Of a stretch of 53,155 nt of DNA, positions 26,634 through 35,807 are shown piece after piece. Position 1 is the first letter of the stretch. Each line of letters begins with the position of its first letter. The notes beneath the pieces are model-generated. The model had not been told where the DNA came from. It made no database searches and worked only from the letters and a program-made list of their open reading frames with translations. Source of the stretch: Polaromonas sp. (lineage in GTDB: Bacteria > Pseudomonadota > Gammaproteobacteria > Burkholderiales > Burkholderiaceae_C); assembly GCF_018780625.1 (NCBI RefSeq), contig NZ_JADMJK010000046.1:1-53155 (forward strand). Reading direction: 5' to 3'. The position numbers were made by a program, and so were the translations under genes.

Positions 26634-27424
26634 GGGCTTATGTCTACGGACAGACGCGCGGTATCGAGATAGTCCAGCACCACATGGGCCGTCTCGCGCT
26701 TCGCAACAAGGCGCAACAAGGGCAGGCTGCGTGCAGCAGGAATCGCCTTGCGCAAGGCTTCCAGTGCGCTGTCGTCAAGTTGCTCTGCGGCTGCATCGCC
26801 AAGGCTGACGCTGACTTTTGCCAATGAACGGTCGCTCTGCCGGGGCGCCAGCACCATGGCAACGCCAAATGCGTCTGGCAGGGGACGGATGCTATGCATG
26901 GGCTCAGGATAAGGCGTGTCGCAGGCCAGCAGCAGGCAAGCTTTGTTGTCAGCGACGACCTGGGCCAGCGTCTCCAGCAAACCAGCGCCGAAGCTCGCGT
27001 CAAACGCGCACAAGACCGACGATGCAGCCATGGCGCCAGTGGCGATGCCCCAGTAGCCGGCCGCTGCGTTGTGGACCGAATTGTGAAAGCGGGTGGGGGA
27101 TATCTGGCGATCGTCGGAGGCCAGCATCTGGCAGATTTCGTGGCAGTTGTAGCCATCGCTGCTGGATGCGGAAAACACCATCGGCAGTTGGCTCACGTCT
27201 AGCCCGGCTGCGGCAACTGCTTCCAGGCCGGTGGCCAGGGTCAGTTTGACGATGCTGCTGCTGCGCCGGCGTTCTGCCGCGGGCAGGCTTAGCGGCGGTG
27301 GCAACAGCGTCGGGCTGAACTGGTAAGGCTGCTGCCCGGTGAAAATGGCCAGGCTGCCTGGCCAGCCGTTCAGGCCCGGTCCTGACAGACCGATGCCCTC
27401 GATGTAGGCGGTGAGTGTCTGCAT
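26627..27424 (-). CDS. Beta-ketoacyl synthase chain-length factor
   Basis: A 265-residue ketosynthase-like protein that is much shorter than a true ketosynthase and has no Cys in the expected active-site context (VFSASSSDGYN, and later SPTRFHNSVHNAAAGYWGIATG). These are features of the chain-length-factor subunit (ApeC) that pairs with the elongating ketosynthase in aryl-polyene synthesis. The ATG at 27424 is preceded by a GGAGG site. A longer frame to 27562 would begin inside the ketosynthase gene. It probably forms a heterodimer with the product of 27426-28643. Confidence 0.87.
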   Translation of the reverse strand: MQTLTAYIEGIGLSGPGLNGWPGSLAIFTGQQPYQFSPTLLPPPLSLPAAERRRSSSIVKLTLATGLEAVAAAGLDVSQLPMVFSASSSDGYNCHEICQMLASDDRQISPTRFHNSVHNAAAGYWGIATGAMAASSVLCAFDASFGAGLLETLAQVVADNKACLLLACDTPYPEPMHSIRPLPDAFGVAMVLAPRQSDRSLAKVSVSLGDAAAEQLDDSALEALRKAIPAARSLPLLRLVAKRETAHVVLDYLDTARLSVDISPC

Positions 27425-27425
27425 G

Positions 27426-28643
27426 TTAGTGGATGCCTCCCTTGCCTCGTCCAAGCACCAGGCTGCAGTTGGTGCCGCCAAAGCCGAAGGAGTTGCTGAG
27501 CACATACGAAACCGCTTGCTCACGGTTGTCGAGCAGGTAATTGAGGGGCAGCGCGGGGTCAAGCTTCTGCGTATTCACGCCACCCGGCATCAGCCCGTGT
27601 TGCAGTGCCAGCGCGCAGATCACCGCCTCCAGGCCGCCGGCAGCGCCCAGGGTGTGGCCGGTTGCGCCTTTGGTCGAACTGCAGGGTGTGCTTGACCCGA
27701 ACAGCGCGGCCACGGCCTTGGCTTCGGACGCGTCGTTGCTTGGGGTGGCGGTGCCATGCAGGTTGATGTAGTCAATATCGGCTGCATGAAGATGCGCCAT
27801 TTCCAGCGCAGCCTGCATGGCCATGCGGGCGCCCAGGCCCTCAGGGTGGGGCGAGGACATGTGATATGCATCGCTGGATTCGCCCACCCCGAGCAGCAAC
27901 ACGGCATCCTCATCCAGCGAGCCCGGAACGCGTTCCAGCAGGGCAAATGCTGCCGCCTCGCCGATGGAAATGCCGTCCCGTGCGGCGTCGAACGGTCGGC
28001 AGGGCTGCGCAGACATCAGGCCAAGGGAATTGAAGCCATACAAGGTGGTCAGGCACAGCGAATCCACGCCGCCCACCACCGCCGCGTCTATCAGTCCTGC
28101 GGCTATCATGCGGCGGGCCGAGGCAAATACCTTGGCGCTGGATGAGCACGCCGATGACACCACGGCGGCCGGACCGGTCAAGCCAAAATAATGACGCGTG
28201 AAATCGGCGACCGAAAAAGTATTGTGCGTGGTGTTGTAAATGAAATCGGCAGGGAGGGCTCCGCTCGCCGGGTCGCGCCTGCGATAGGCCAGCTCCGTCT
28301 GCAGAATGCCGGAGGTGCTGGTGCCAATAAATACGCCAACGCGCTGCGCGCCATATTTTCGGGCGGCGGCCGCTACGGCTTCGGAAAAGCCGTCCTGCAT
28401 CAAGCCCAGCAAGGCCAGCCGGTTATTGCGGCAATCAAAGGCGGCCAGATGCGCGGGGAGTTGCACGGCATCCACCCCCGCAACCTCGCCCACAAAAGTG
28501 GGCAAATCCACGGTGTCAAACGCGCAAGGCACCAGGCCACTGTGGCGCTGGCGCAGTGCGGCAAGGGTCTGCTGAAGGCCGCGACCGATACTGCTGGTCG
28601 CGGTGAAATGGGAAAGCCAGAGCGGGTACAGAGAAAACACCAA
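27426..28643 (-). CDS. Beta-ketoacyl-ACP synthase (aryl polyene elongation)
   Basis: A 405-residue FabF-type ketosynthase with a full Cys-His-His triad: C166 in SSACSSSAKV, H296 in NLHGTATPSND and H330 in STKGATGHTLG. It should condense malonyl-ACP onto the growing polyene chain (ApeO/ApeR role), together with the chain-length factor encoded one base downstream. The start is uncertain: TTG at 28643 or GTG at 28640, with no strong ribosome site, so translation may be coupled to the PAP2 gene 45 bp upstream. Confidence 0.9.
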   Translation of the reverse strand: MVFSLYPLWLSHFTATSSIGRGLQQTLAALRQRHSGLVPCAFDTVDLPTFVGEVAGVDAVQLPAHLAAFDCRNNRLALLGLMQDGFSEAVAAAARKYGAQRVGVFIGTSTSGILQTELAYRRRDPASGALPADFIYNTTHNTFSVADFTRHYFGLTGPAAVVSSACSSSAKVFASARRMIAAGLIDAAVVGGVDSLCLTTLYGFNSLGLMSAQPCRPFDAARDGISIGEAAAFALLERVPGSLDEDAVLLLGVGESSDAYHMSSPHPEGLGARMAMQAALEMAHLHAADIDYINLHGTATPSNDASEAKAVAALFGSSTPCSSTKGATGHTLGAAGGLEAVICALALQHGLMPGGVNTQKLDPALPLNYLLDNREQAVSYVLSNSFGFGGTNCSLVLGRGKGGIH

Positions 28644-28688
28644 TCTAAGTAGGGCTGTAATTTAGCAAATTAAGGGAGTCGGCCTGCA

Positions 28689-29384
28689 TCAAATGAGCGG
28701 CTGGCTGACTTTAATGGCAACTGTCGTCTTCAGGTGATGTCGCAAGGACAGCCCGGCGGTTAGCCCGCCGAGCGCGACGCCGGCCCACATGTCCACGGCA
28801 ACATGCTGGCGTGTGGCCAAAGTGGAATAGACGATGCCGATACACCACAGGCCATTGATCGAGAGTATCCACCACGGCCCCCCCAGCCGACGCAGCAAGT
28901 GATGTAACCAGATGCCAGAAAAAACGGCTGTGGCCACATGTAGGGAAGGGAAGGCATTGCCCGAGGCGTCCATGTTCTTAAGAAACAGCATCTCCGGATA
29001 CCGGGCCCAGTCGATATCGGCCACTGGTGCCGTTGTGGGCCAGAAATAAAAAACAGTCAGCCCTGCGAGGCAGGTCAGGGCGGCTGCCATCCCGTAGCGA
29101 TAGAGTTCGCCTCGTGTGGCAAGAAATATGGGGGGTAGTGAGACATAGACCCACAGCGACAGGTACACCGGCAAGGCCAGCGGTTGAAAGTCGATCAGGC
29201 TGTCCAGCAAGGTGGTTGGCATCACCGTGATCGGGTAGGCCGGATTTTTGAGTACGTAGAAATAAGCGAAGAAAAACAGGCTGATGAAGAGTGTCGTGCC
29301 GATACTCTTCAGATAGATATGTTTGGGAATGAGCTTTGCAGCTTGCCGATACCATGGCTCGGCATCAACTCGCCTGGCGTTCAT
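28689..29384 (-). CDS. PAP2-family membrane phosphatase
   Basis: A 231-residue inner-membrane protein with about six helices and PAP2 active-site motifs facing the periplasm: NAFPSLHVA, which supplies the PSxxH element, and TRQHVAVDMWAG, with the H-x3-D element. Such enzymes remove phosphate from lipids, polyprenyl pyrophosphates or inositol lipids, or transfer phosphate-linked head groups. The ATG at 29384 overlaps the deacetylase stop by ATGA, so it is part of the pigment operon. Its substrate could be a phosphorylated polyene glycolipid intermediate; this is inference. Confidence 0.83.
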   Translation of the reverse strand: MNARRVDAEPWYRQAAKLIPKHIYLKSIGTTLFISLFFFAYFYVLKNPAYPITVMPTTLLDSLIDFQPLALPVYLSLWVYVSLPPIFLATRGELYRYGMAAALTCLAGLTVFYFWPTTAPVADIDWARYPEMLFLKNMDASGNAFPSLHVATAVFSGIWLHHLLRRLGGPWWILSINGLWCIGIVYSTLATRQHVAVDMWAGVALGGLTAGLSLRHHLKTTVAIKVSQPLI

Positions 29385-30184
29385 GAAAGCGCCTGCCGCA
29401 AGGTCACGGTGCGCAATTGTGCGGCCGCAGCGGACTCCAGTAAAGCCGGCAGCACTTCGAGAATGACCGGGATGCCTCCGGCTGTGCGCGCTGCATTGCC
29501 ATCGTGAAGCAGCAAAATGGCGCCCGCGTGCAGGCCCCGCAATAGCTTGTTTTTTACGCGTCCAGCGTCGCCGACCCGGGTATCGAAGCCACGAACCGAC
29601 CAACTTGCGAGGGTGAGCCCGAGTCGATGAAGCACCGGGTCGAGAAAAGGGTTGCGCAAGCCGGCGGGGGCGCGAAAGAACAGGGGGCGCTGACCGGAAA
29701 TGGACGTGAACGTGTCCTGGGCGGCCTGCAATTCACGCCTCATGGCGCGCGGCCCCATCAGCGAGAAATGGTGCCAATGATGCTGGCTATGGTTTTCGAC
29801 GGCATGGCCGCGGCGAACGATCTCCCGGCACAAATCGGGATACCGGGCAGCTTTCTCGCCGATACAAAAAAAGGTGGCCTGCGCCGCATACCGATCCAGG
29901 ATATCGAGCAGTTGCGGAGTGACAGCCGGGTCGGGGCCGTCATCAATGGTCAGGGCAATTTCATTTCTGGCGGTTGCGGCGGCGGGCAGCCGGGTCCAGT
30001 TCGGTCCCAGCCAGTGGCTGCGCGGCCACAGGCCCATGCCGGCTATCAGCAGGTGATTGATAAGGACCGCCGCGAGCACCCAGCGCCATTGCCCGGGTAG
30101 CGCGATGACGGTGAGGAATGCCAGCACATGCAGGGCCACAGAGGCGCGTATCAGCAGCGTGGGTTGCCAGCGTGACTCAGGCAT
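29381..30184 (-). CDS. NodB-type polysaccharide deacetylase
   Basis: A 267-residue membrane-anchored carbohydrate esterase family 4 protein. Two hydrophobic N-terminal helices (about residues 10-52) precede the NodB domain. The metal triad is visible as D82 in TIDDGPDP with H131 and H135 in NHSQHH. FFRAPAGLRNP and ILLLHDG are the third and fifth motifs. It would remove N-acetyl (or similar) groups from a sugar at the membrane. It overlaps the exporter gene and the PAP2 gene, so it belongs to the aryl-polyene operon, where it may trim the head-group sugar added by the glycosyltransferase. Confidence 0.85.
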   Translation of the reverse strand: MPESRWQPTLLIRASVALHVLAFLTVIALPGQWRWVLAAVLINHLLIAGMGLWPRSHWLGPNWTRLPAAATARNEIALTIDDGPDPAVTPQLLDILDRYAAQATFFCIGEKAARYPDLCREIVRRGHAVENHSQHHWHHFSLMGPRAMRRELQAAQDTFTSISGQRPLFFRAPAGLRNPFLDPVLHRLGLTLASWSVRGFDTRVGDAGRVKNKLLRGLHAGAILLLHDGNAARTAGGIPVILEVLPALLESAAAAQLRTVTLRQALS

Positions 30185-32525
30185 TGGCTTGCCTGGAAAA
30201 AATGGCTGAATACATCAGCGCCAGTATGACGCCCGGTGCCACGGTGGCGCCCATGGCCTGCAATATGGAGACATTGGAAAATGCCAGCAGACCAAAACCT
30301 GCAACGGTGGTGAGGTTGGCAAACAACATCGAGACCAGCGTACGGGGCGCGATCGGTGTGCGCGGATCAGGCCGGTCAAAGAACAGCGCGTAATTGGAGC
30401 CGATAGCGACCACCAGCAAAAAACCGACCAGGTGCAGAATAATCAATTGCTGTCCGAAAACAGCCAATCCCGCCATGACGGTAATGACTGCGGCGACGAT
30501 CGGAACGACGATCCGGAGCACACGCATGGGCGAGCGAAAAACCAGCAACAGCAGTGCAACGATGGCAATCACTCCGCCTAGCGACAGCAGGACGACTTCA
30601 TGCAGGTAGCCGGAGTACAGGCGATCTGATTCGGCTTTCATGTCGACAAACAGAACGTCGGGCAAACCGCTTGCATGCAATGCTGCGCGAATACGACCGG
30701 CATTGATGTCGATTCCTTCGGGTGCGGTCAGCGGTAACAAGGCGCGCCATTGCTTATCCTGCTGTATGAGCAGGGCGTCTATCGCCATGGCCATGGAGGT
30801 CTTCTCGACGTCGACTGCCTGCAGCAGAGGCTGGCTGCGGGCGGCGGCGACATCCGCCAGAAACGGCGTAAACAGGTTTGCCCGCACCGGCAGGCCCTGA
30901 ACCGCTTTTGCAAGCTGTGTTTCGAGCTGGGCGGGTGTTGGCAGACTGGCCTGGCGTGCGCGCTGCGTCTCGGCGCTTGGAAGGTAACGGCCAGGGCTCT
31001 CGAATCTGGCCAGTTCTCCCTGGTCGACATGCACTTGCAGCAGTGTTGAGACTTGCTCGGAAGAGCGCAATACAGCTTCCCGGCTGGTGCCGGATACCAC
31101 CACCAGATAGCGCACATCGGGTGCGCCCATATCGGCGCGCAGGCGCTCATCGAGCGCTACATCGGCTTGCGATACCGGGCTCAAGGACGATATCTTGTCA
31201 TTCAGCAAGCTGGCGCGGTTATTGACCAGGACGATGCACGCCGCCAGCAACAGCATGGCCGCCGGCCAGCGCAGCGACGCGGCGCGCCCTGCCAGTTGGG
31301 CCAGTACGCGTCCAATGGCCGATACATCATGGATTCGAAACTTCGCCGGCAGCAGATGCGGCAGCACGAAACGTGTGACGGTGGCGGCGCTGACCAACCC
31401 GGCAATCGAATACAGGCCGAGTTGTGCCAGCCCCGGAAAGCCGGACAACAGCAGTGAAGCAAAACCGAATATAGACGTCAGAACGCCGAGCCGGATCGTG
31501 GGCCAGAAGCGCTTGATCCAGTTTTGCTGGTCTGCGCCATCCTGTTCGGATTGCACGAACAGGTAGATGGAATAATCCACCGCCTCGCCGATCAACGCAG
31601 TGCCAAATCCGAGGGTGATGCCATGCACCGACCCAAAGCCCAGGCTGACGGCGGCGATGCCTGCCAGAACGCCGCTGATGACCGGCAAATAGCCCAGGGC
31701 AAGTGCAGTGAAGGAACGATAAACCAGCAGTAAAAGCGTCGCAATGAGGACGACGCTGATGATGGAGAGGCGGCTAACCTGACTTTTGATGGTGTCCCGC
31801 GAGGTCACCGAAAACACGCCGGGCCCTGTCATCACCAGTTTGGCGCCAGGGCTTGCGGCGGCTGCCGTGTCAAACGCTTGCTGGATGGACGCCATGGCGC
31901 GCTGCTGGGCGTCTGTATCGGAGCCTGCGGCGCGCGTTTGTATCAGCATCAAGGCACGCGCGCCGTCGCGTGAGGCCCATGCGCCATCCACCAGATGGGG
32001 GCGACTGCCGCTGTTGAACTGGTCAAGCAGTTGCATCATCTCGCCGGTCGGATCGCGTGGCAGCATGGATTTGACCAGCAGGCCGGCAGGCGAGGCGAGC
32101 AGATCGATACTGTCGCTCAGGGCGGCATGCAGGCCTTCTTCCGTGAAGCGCGCGGGTGTGACTGCAGGGCTCAACAGGTAGCGGTTGTTGAACAGGAAAG
32201 CGCGGTCGCGCTCGGTGTTGACGGGTTCGCCATTGTTGATGGTGACGAAAGCCGGATCGGCGCGCAGGCGCTGGGCGACCTGCCTGGAAATTCCGGCACG
32301 CGCGGGTGCATCTGCGCCTTCAATGCCCACCAGAATAAGGCGTGAAGTCAATCCCTCCTTCAACTGATCCATCAGCAATTGCTGTTCGGGTGTGGGATTG
32401 CTCGGCAAAAATGCCGACAGGTCCGTGGTGAAGTGGCTGCGGCTGATGATGACGCTGCACGCCAGCAGGAACGCCAGCCACAGCGCGATAGCGGTCATGC
32501 CCCGGCGGCGCATTGGCGTCATCAC
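30177..32525 (-). CDS. MMPL/RND-family lipid exporter
   Basis: A 782-residue transporter of the MMPL type with two repeats. Each has a large periplasmic loop (about residues 35-240 and 430-620) followed by five or six clustered helices. One first-half helix cluster includes GFGTALIGEAVDYSIYLF, and a second-half cluster includes VVAIGSNYALFF, which are MMPL-like. In aryl-polyene loci this protein moves the finished lipid towards the outer membrane with the LolA-like carrier encoded just upstream. The start is at the first of two adjacent Met codons (32525 or 32522). Confidence 0.9.
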   Translation of the reverse strand: MMTPMRRRGMTAIALWLAFLLACSVIISRSHFTTDLSAFLPSNPTPEQQLLMDQLKEGLTSRLILVGIEGADAPARAGISRQVAQRLRADPAFVTINNGEPVNTERDRAFLFNNRYLLSPAVTPARFTEEGLHAALSDSIDLLASPAGLLVKSMLPRDPTGEMMQLLDQFNSGSRPHLVDGAWASRDGARALMLIQTRAAGSDTDAQQRAMASIQQAFDTAAAASPGAKLVMTGPGVFSVTSRDTIKSQVSRLSIISVVLIATLLLLVYRSFTALALGYLPVISGVLAGIAAVSLGFGSVHGITLGFGTALIGEAVDYSIYLFVQSEQDGADQQNWIKRFWPTIRLGVLTSIFGFASLLLSGFPGLAQLGLYSIAGLVSAATVTRFVLPHLLPAKFRIHDVSAIGRVLAQLAGRAASLRWPAAMLLLAACIVLVNNRASLLNDKISSLSPVSQADVALDERLRADMGAPDVRYLVVVSGTSREAVLRSSEQVSTLLQVHVDQGELARFESPGRYLPSAETQRARQASLPTPAQLETQLAKAVQGLPVRANLFTPFLADVAAARSQPLLQAVDVEKTSMAMAIDALLIQQDKQWRALLPLTAPEGIDINAGRIRAALHASGLPDVLFVDMKAESDRLYSGYLHEVVLLSLGGVIAIVALLLLVFRSPMRVLRIVVPIVAAVITVMAGLAVFGQQLIILHLVGFLLVVAIGSNYALFFDRPDPRTPIAPRTLVSMLFANLTTVAGFGLLAFSNVSILQAMGATVAPGVILALMYSAIFSRQANA

Positions 32526-33139
32526 GGTGTTGCCGATTTTTCGATGGTCATCAGGGAGCTGTCACCGTCGGCCTGGGTAATTTCAATGCTGCGGACCTGG
32601 TCGCGCACACCGGTGATGCTGATGCGCTTGATGACGGCCAGCATTTTTTCATTCAGCGGCAGCAGTTGCAGCGTCCAGTGCTCGGCTGTGCCTTCCAGGC
32701 TCAGTCGGTAGCTGCGTTCCAGTGCCTTGCGGTCGCCAGCCAGGGTGCCGCGAATACTGTCGATGAAGGCGGCCAGTTCCGGGTAAGCCTGTAACTGCAG
32801 GCGGTGTTTTTGCTGCCCGCGTTCAATAAACAACTCCCCGCCGTTGATCACCATGGATTCGGGTTTGGGTTTGATTGTGCGTTTTTCGAGCCCGTCCGGC
32901 GCGGTGTAAACAAGCTCCCCCGATGACTCGACGGGTTTGTCGAGCATGGCTATATATTTTTTTTCGACGAAGGTGGTGTGGCCGGACTTGTTTTGTGCCA
33001 GCGTATCCATCAGCTGCTGGAGGTCCCAGGCGGCGAAGGCTGACTGTCCTATTGCGGCCAGCAACAAGCCAATCGCCAGGGATGCCGGGGAGCGCGCCCA
33101 GCGGATCGCAAATATCGGGTGGTGAAGGAAGGGCATCAT
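32522..33139 (-). CDS. LolA-like outer-membrane lipid carrier
   Basis: A 205-residue protein with an N-terminal signal segment (SPASLAIGLLLAAIGQSAFA) and a LolA-like beta-sheet domain (FVEKKYIAMLDKPVESSGELVYTAPDGLEKR; MVINGGELFIERGQQ). It likely escorts the hydrophobic polyene lipid across the periplasm. The ATG at 33139 follows the stop of the acyltransferase gene by four bases; a longer frame to 33202 would start inside that gene. It overlaps the MMPL exporter gene by ATGA, matching a transport pair. Confidence 0.85.
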   Translation of the reverse strand: MMPFLHHPIFAIRWARSPASLAIGLLLAAIGQSAFAAWDLQQLMDTLAQNKSGHTTFVEKKYIAMLDKPVESSGELVYTAPDGLEKRTIKPKPESMVINGGELFIERGQQKHRLQLQAYPELAAFIDSIRGTLAGDRKALERSYRLSLEGTAEHWTLQLLPLNEKMLAVIKRISITGVRDQVRSIEITQADGDSSLMTIEKSATP

Positions 33140-33143
33140 GGTG

Positions 33144-34115
33144 TCAGGTGATTTCTGCGGAGTGTCCTGCTTTTCGCGGCATGGGGGCGCGCCAAAAGTC
33201 AAAAAAATTGAACCAGTTGTAGGGGGCGACGTAACAGTATTGCGCCATCAGTGCAGCATAACGGCTCATGGCTGCCTCAACCGCCAGGGTACGACCGCGC
33301 GGCGGGAGTGCCGAAAAATCGGCCAGGGTCTCAAAGTGAATGTCGTAGCGGTTGCCGCTGCGGTACAAGCCTGTCATGAAGACGACGGGTCGCTTCAGGA
33401 TGGCGGCCATGCGAAAGGGACCTAGCGGCAGTTCGGCCGTATCGCCCAGAAACTCAACGGGACGCGTGTCGTCGCTGCCAAGCGAACGGTCGGCCAGCAT
33501 GCCGACTACGGTGCCTTGGGCCAGCAGTTCATGCACCTGGATCATCGAGTCAATGTGACCGAGGGCAATGATGTCCTGCTGCGCTTTCGGGTTGATGGCG
33601 CACAGTGCCGCATTGATCTTGCGCGCATTTTCTTCGTACATCACCATCGCCACGCGCAGCCCGGGTTGCCTGCGGCCAATGGCCCGCAGCACTTCGAAGC
33701 TGCCCATGTGGGCACCGATCAGGAACACGCCCTGGCCATCGGCCACGATCTTGTCGATAAGCGCCTGGTTGTGAACGCGAATATCGAACAGATCAAAGCG
33801 GTCGTTGAGCAGATAAACACGGTCGTGGATGGCCGACGCGAAACTCAGGAAATGCCGGAACAGATGTCGCCAGCCAACGGCTGCAGCCGATGGCAGCTTG
33901 AGCACACGGCGCAGATAATTGCGGGAGGTGCGGCGGGCCGCAGGTGCAAAGGCCAGAAAGTAGGCCGCAATCCCGTACAGGACAATGCGGCTCGCGCTTC
34001 GGCCCAGGCGCAACGAGATCCAGGTCATCACCCGCAGCATGAACAGGTTGCTGCGCTCAGGATTTTGTTGCCATTGAGCGCTTCCCATTGCCGCGGTATC
34101 GCCTTCCTTTTTCAT
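33144..34115 (-). CDS. LpxL/HtrB-like acyltransferase
   Basis: A 323-residue lipid A late-acyltransferase-family protein. The catalytic HX4E motif is H136-M-G-S-F-E141 in IGAHMGSFEVLR. One hydrophobic segment lies near residues 44-60. The GMLADRSLGSDD and FLGDTAELPLGPFRMA segments are typical of the family branch found in aryl-polyene clusters. It may attach the polyene or an ordinary fatty acyl chain to the lipid carrier. It overlaps the hotdog gene upstream by ATGA. Confidence 0.87.
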   Translation of the reverse strand: MKKEGDTAAMGSAQWQQNPERSNLFMLRVMTWISLRLGRSASRIVLYGIAAYFLAFAPAARRTSRNYLRRVLKLPSAAAVGWRHLFRHFLSFASAIHDRVYLLNDRFDLFDIRVHNQALIDKIVADGQGVFLIGAHMGSFEVLRAIGRRQPGLRVAMVMYEENARKINAALCAINPKAQQDIIALGHIDSMIQVHELLAQGTVVGMLADRSLGSDDTRPVEFLGDTAELPLGPFRMAAILKRPVVFMTGLYRSGNRYDIHFETLADFSALPPRGRTLAVEAAMSRYAALMAQYCYVAPYNWFNFFDFWRAPMPRKAGHSAEIT

Positions 34116-34447
34116 GGCGCCGGTGCCAACACCAGCGTGCCCGTGGCCACTTTTCGGCTTCCGCTTGAAATGTCAAAGCGCATGCTGCCCGAGGCCGAGG
34201 TGGTGCAGGAAATAGTCAAGGTCTCGCCCGGACTGACCGGACTGAGGAATTTGGCAGCGCTGATCTGGCAGATATCTTTTGCGCCGTCTTCGCCTCTGTC
34301 GCTGGATGAGGAAGCGTGCATGGCCTGCCGCGCGGTGTGAACAGCGGCGTCGAGCAACAGCACGCCGGGAAAAATCGGCCTTCCCGGAAAATGCCCGGCA
34401 AAAGCCGGATGGTCCGGCGCAATGAAGAGCGTTGCTTCACTTTGCAT
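34112..34447 (-). CDS. Short hotdog dehydratase (ApeI-like)
   Basis: A 111-residue hotdog protein with the FabA/FabZ-type motif HPAFAGHFPGRPIFPGVLLLD, in which His19 is the likely catalytic residue. Aryl-polyene loci usually encode two such dehydratase-type subunits (ApeI and ApeP); the second is at 26163-26633. They may act as a heteromer. The start overlaps the end of the acyl-ACP synthetase gene by 11 bp. Confidence 0.85.
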   Translation of the reverse strand: MQSEATLFIAPDHPAFAGHFPGRPIFPGVLLLDAAVHTARQAMHASSSSDRGEDGAKDICQISAAKFLSPVSPGETLTISCTTSASGSMRFDISSGSRKVATGTLVLAPAP

Positions 34448-35807
34448 GGGCTACCTTTTTACGGTGCTCGCGCGCCAGCGCCTGAAGCGTTTCCCGGGGT
34501 AGTTTGCCGGTGCTGTTGCGTGGCAGTGATTCCAGCAGCACCAATGGCCTCGGGATGAAAACGGCGTCAATACGCTCGCGCAGGGCCGCCAGCAGCGCGG
34601 GCGCCGTCATGTGGGGGGCTACTGCAAAGGCCGTCAGGCGCGTCACCGTGACATCCTCCTCCTCGTCTGGCATAAAAAACGCGCCATCGATCACGCCCGC
34701 TACGGCGTTGAGCTGATGGTTCAGGTAGCCGAGCGAGCTGCGTTTGCCCGCGATGTTGATCAGATCGGCGGTGCGGCCATGCAGAAGAAAGTGCTCGCCA
34801 TCCAGCAGTTCGAGTTCGTCTCCCAGGGGTGTGGCCTGCTCAAGGTGACCGCCCGAAGCCCAGACGCGGCCCTGCGTGGAACTGAGCATGATTTCCGGGA
34901 AAAGCGTCCACTCGGTGGCTTGCGTCGTGCGGCGGTAGGCTATCTGGCCCGTTTCGGTCGAACCGTAAATCTCAAAAACCGGTGCCTGCAAGCGCGCCTC
35001 GGCAGCCGTTGCCAACTGGGGCGACAAGGGCGCGGTCGCCGAAAGAACCAGATCGGGCAAGGGAATGTCCAGGCCCGATGCCAGCAACACCTTCAGGTGC
35101 ACCGGGGTGGTGACCAGCATACGGGGGCGGGGCGCCTCCGCCAGTGTTGAGCAGATGTCGGCCGGGTAAAACGGATGCGCCACGCACATGGCAGCACCGC
35201 TTTGCAGGGCAATCAGCACCGAGGATTCAAAGCCAAACATGTGCTGCGGCGGCACCGTGGCCACGATGCTGTGGCGCTGCCCGTCGAGCAGACCCAGGCG
35301 GCCCGCTTCAGCGCGCACACTATGAACCAGTCCGCCCCAGCTTTTGCGGTGCGCCACAGGTGCGCCGGTCGAGCCCGAAGTGAACACGATGGCGGCCGTG
35401 CGTGAGCCGGAAATCTCTGGAATGTCCAGGTTTTCAGTTTGCTTGCCAGCCCTGGCCGGGGAGGGCGCTGTCAAGGTGTCCACCCATGAAAATTGAGGCA
35501 GGGCGATGGCTTGCGGCTGGTCCGTCAGGCAAAACACATCGGGTGCAAAGTCCTTGACCTGACGCACCATCTCCGGCGTGAGCGTGGGTGGCAGCAGGCT
35601 GATCTTGTCGGCCAGCAGGGCCGCGGCCATGCCGACGGCAAACCTGTAACGGTCACTGCAGACATTGAGCACATGCTTGCCCGCTGGCAATGCGGCTGCA
35701 AGTTGCCGGACGTCCGCCAGAAAATGCGCCGCAGTAATGGGCTGGTCAGGGCCGTAGGCGATGACGTCCTGGGCATGCGCATGCGTGATGAGCGGAAAGG
35801 TGATCAT
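34437..35807 (-). CDS. AMP-binding acyl-ACP synthetase (ApeH-like)
   Basis: A 456-residue member of the adenylate-forming enzymes, with the P-loop AAIVFTSGSTGAP, an HRKSWGGLVHSV segment and VFEIYGSTETGQIAYR. It ends in the small lid domain, with the catalytic Lys in PRNSTGKLPRETL. It would activate the aromatic starter acid (for example 3- or 4-hydroxybenzoate or a cinnamate) and load it on the ACP encoded upstream. The ATG at 35807 overlaps the stop of the preceding membrane-protein gene. A longer frame to 35909 would begin inside that gene. Confidence 0.88.
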   Translation of the reverse strand: MITFPLITHAHAQDVIAYGPDQPITAAHFLADVRQLAAALPAGKHVLNVCSDRYRFAVGMAAALLADKISLLPPTLTPEMVRQVKDFAPDVFCLTDQPQAIALPQFSWVDTLTAPSPARAGKQTENLDIPEISGSRTAAIVFTSGSTGAPVAHRKSWGGLVHSVRAEAGRLGLLDGQRHSIVATVPPQHMFGFESSVLIALQSGAAMCVAHPFYPADICSTLAEAPRPRMLVTTPVHLKVLLASGLDIPLPDLVLSATAPLSPQLATAAEARLQAPVFEIYGSTETGQIAYRRTTQATEWTLFPEIMLSSTQGRVWASGGHLEQATPLGDELELLDGEHFLLHGRTADLINIAGKRSSLGYLNHQLNAVAGVIDGAFFMPDEEEDVTVTRLTAFAVAPHMTAPALLAALRERIDAVFIPRPLVLLESLPRNSTGKLPRETLQALAREHRKKVAHAK

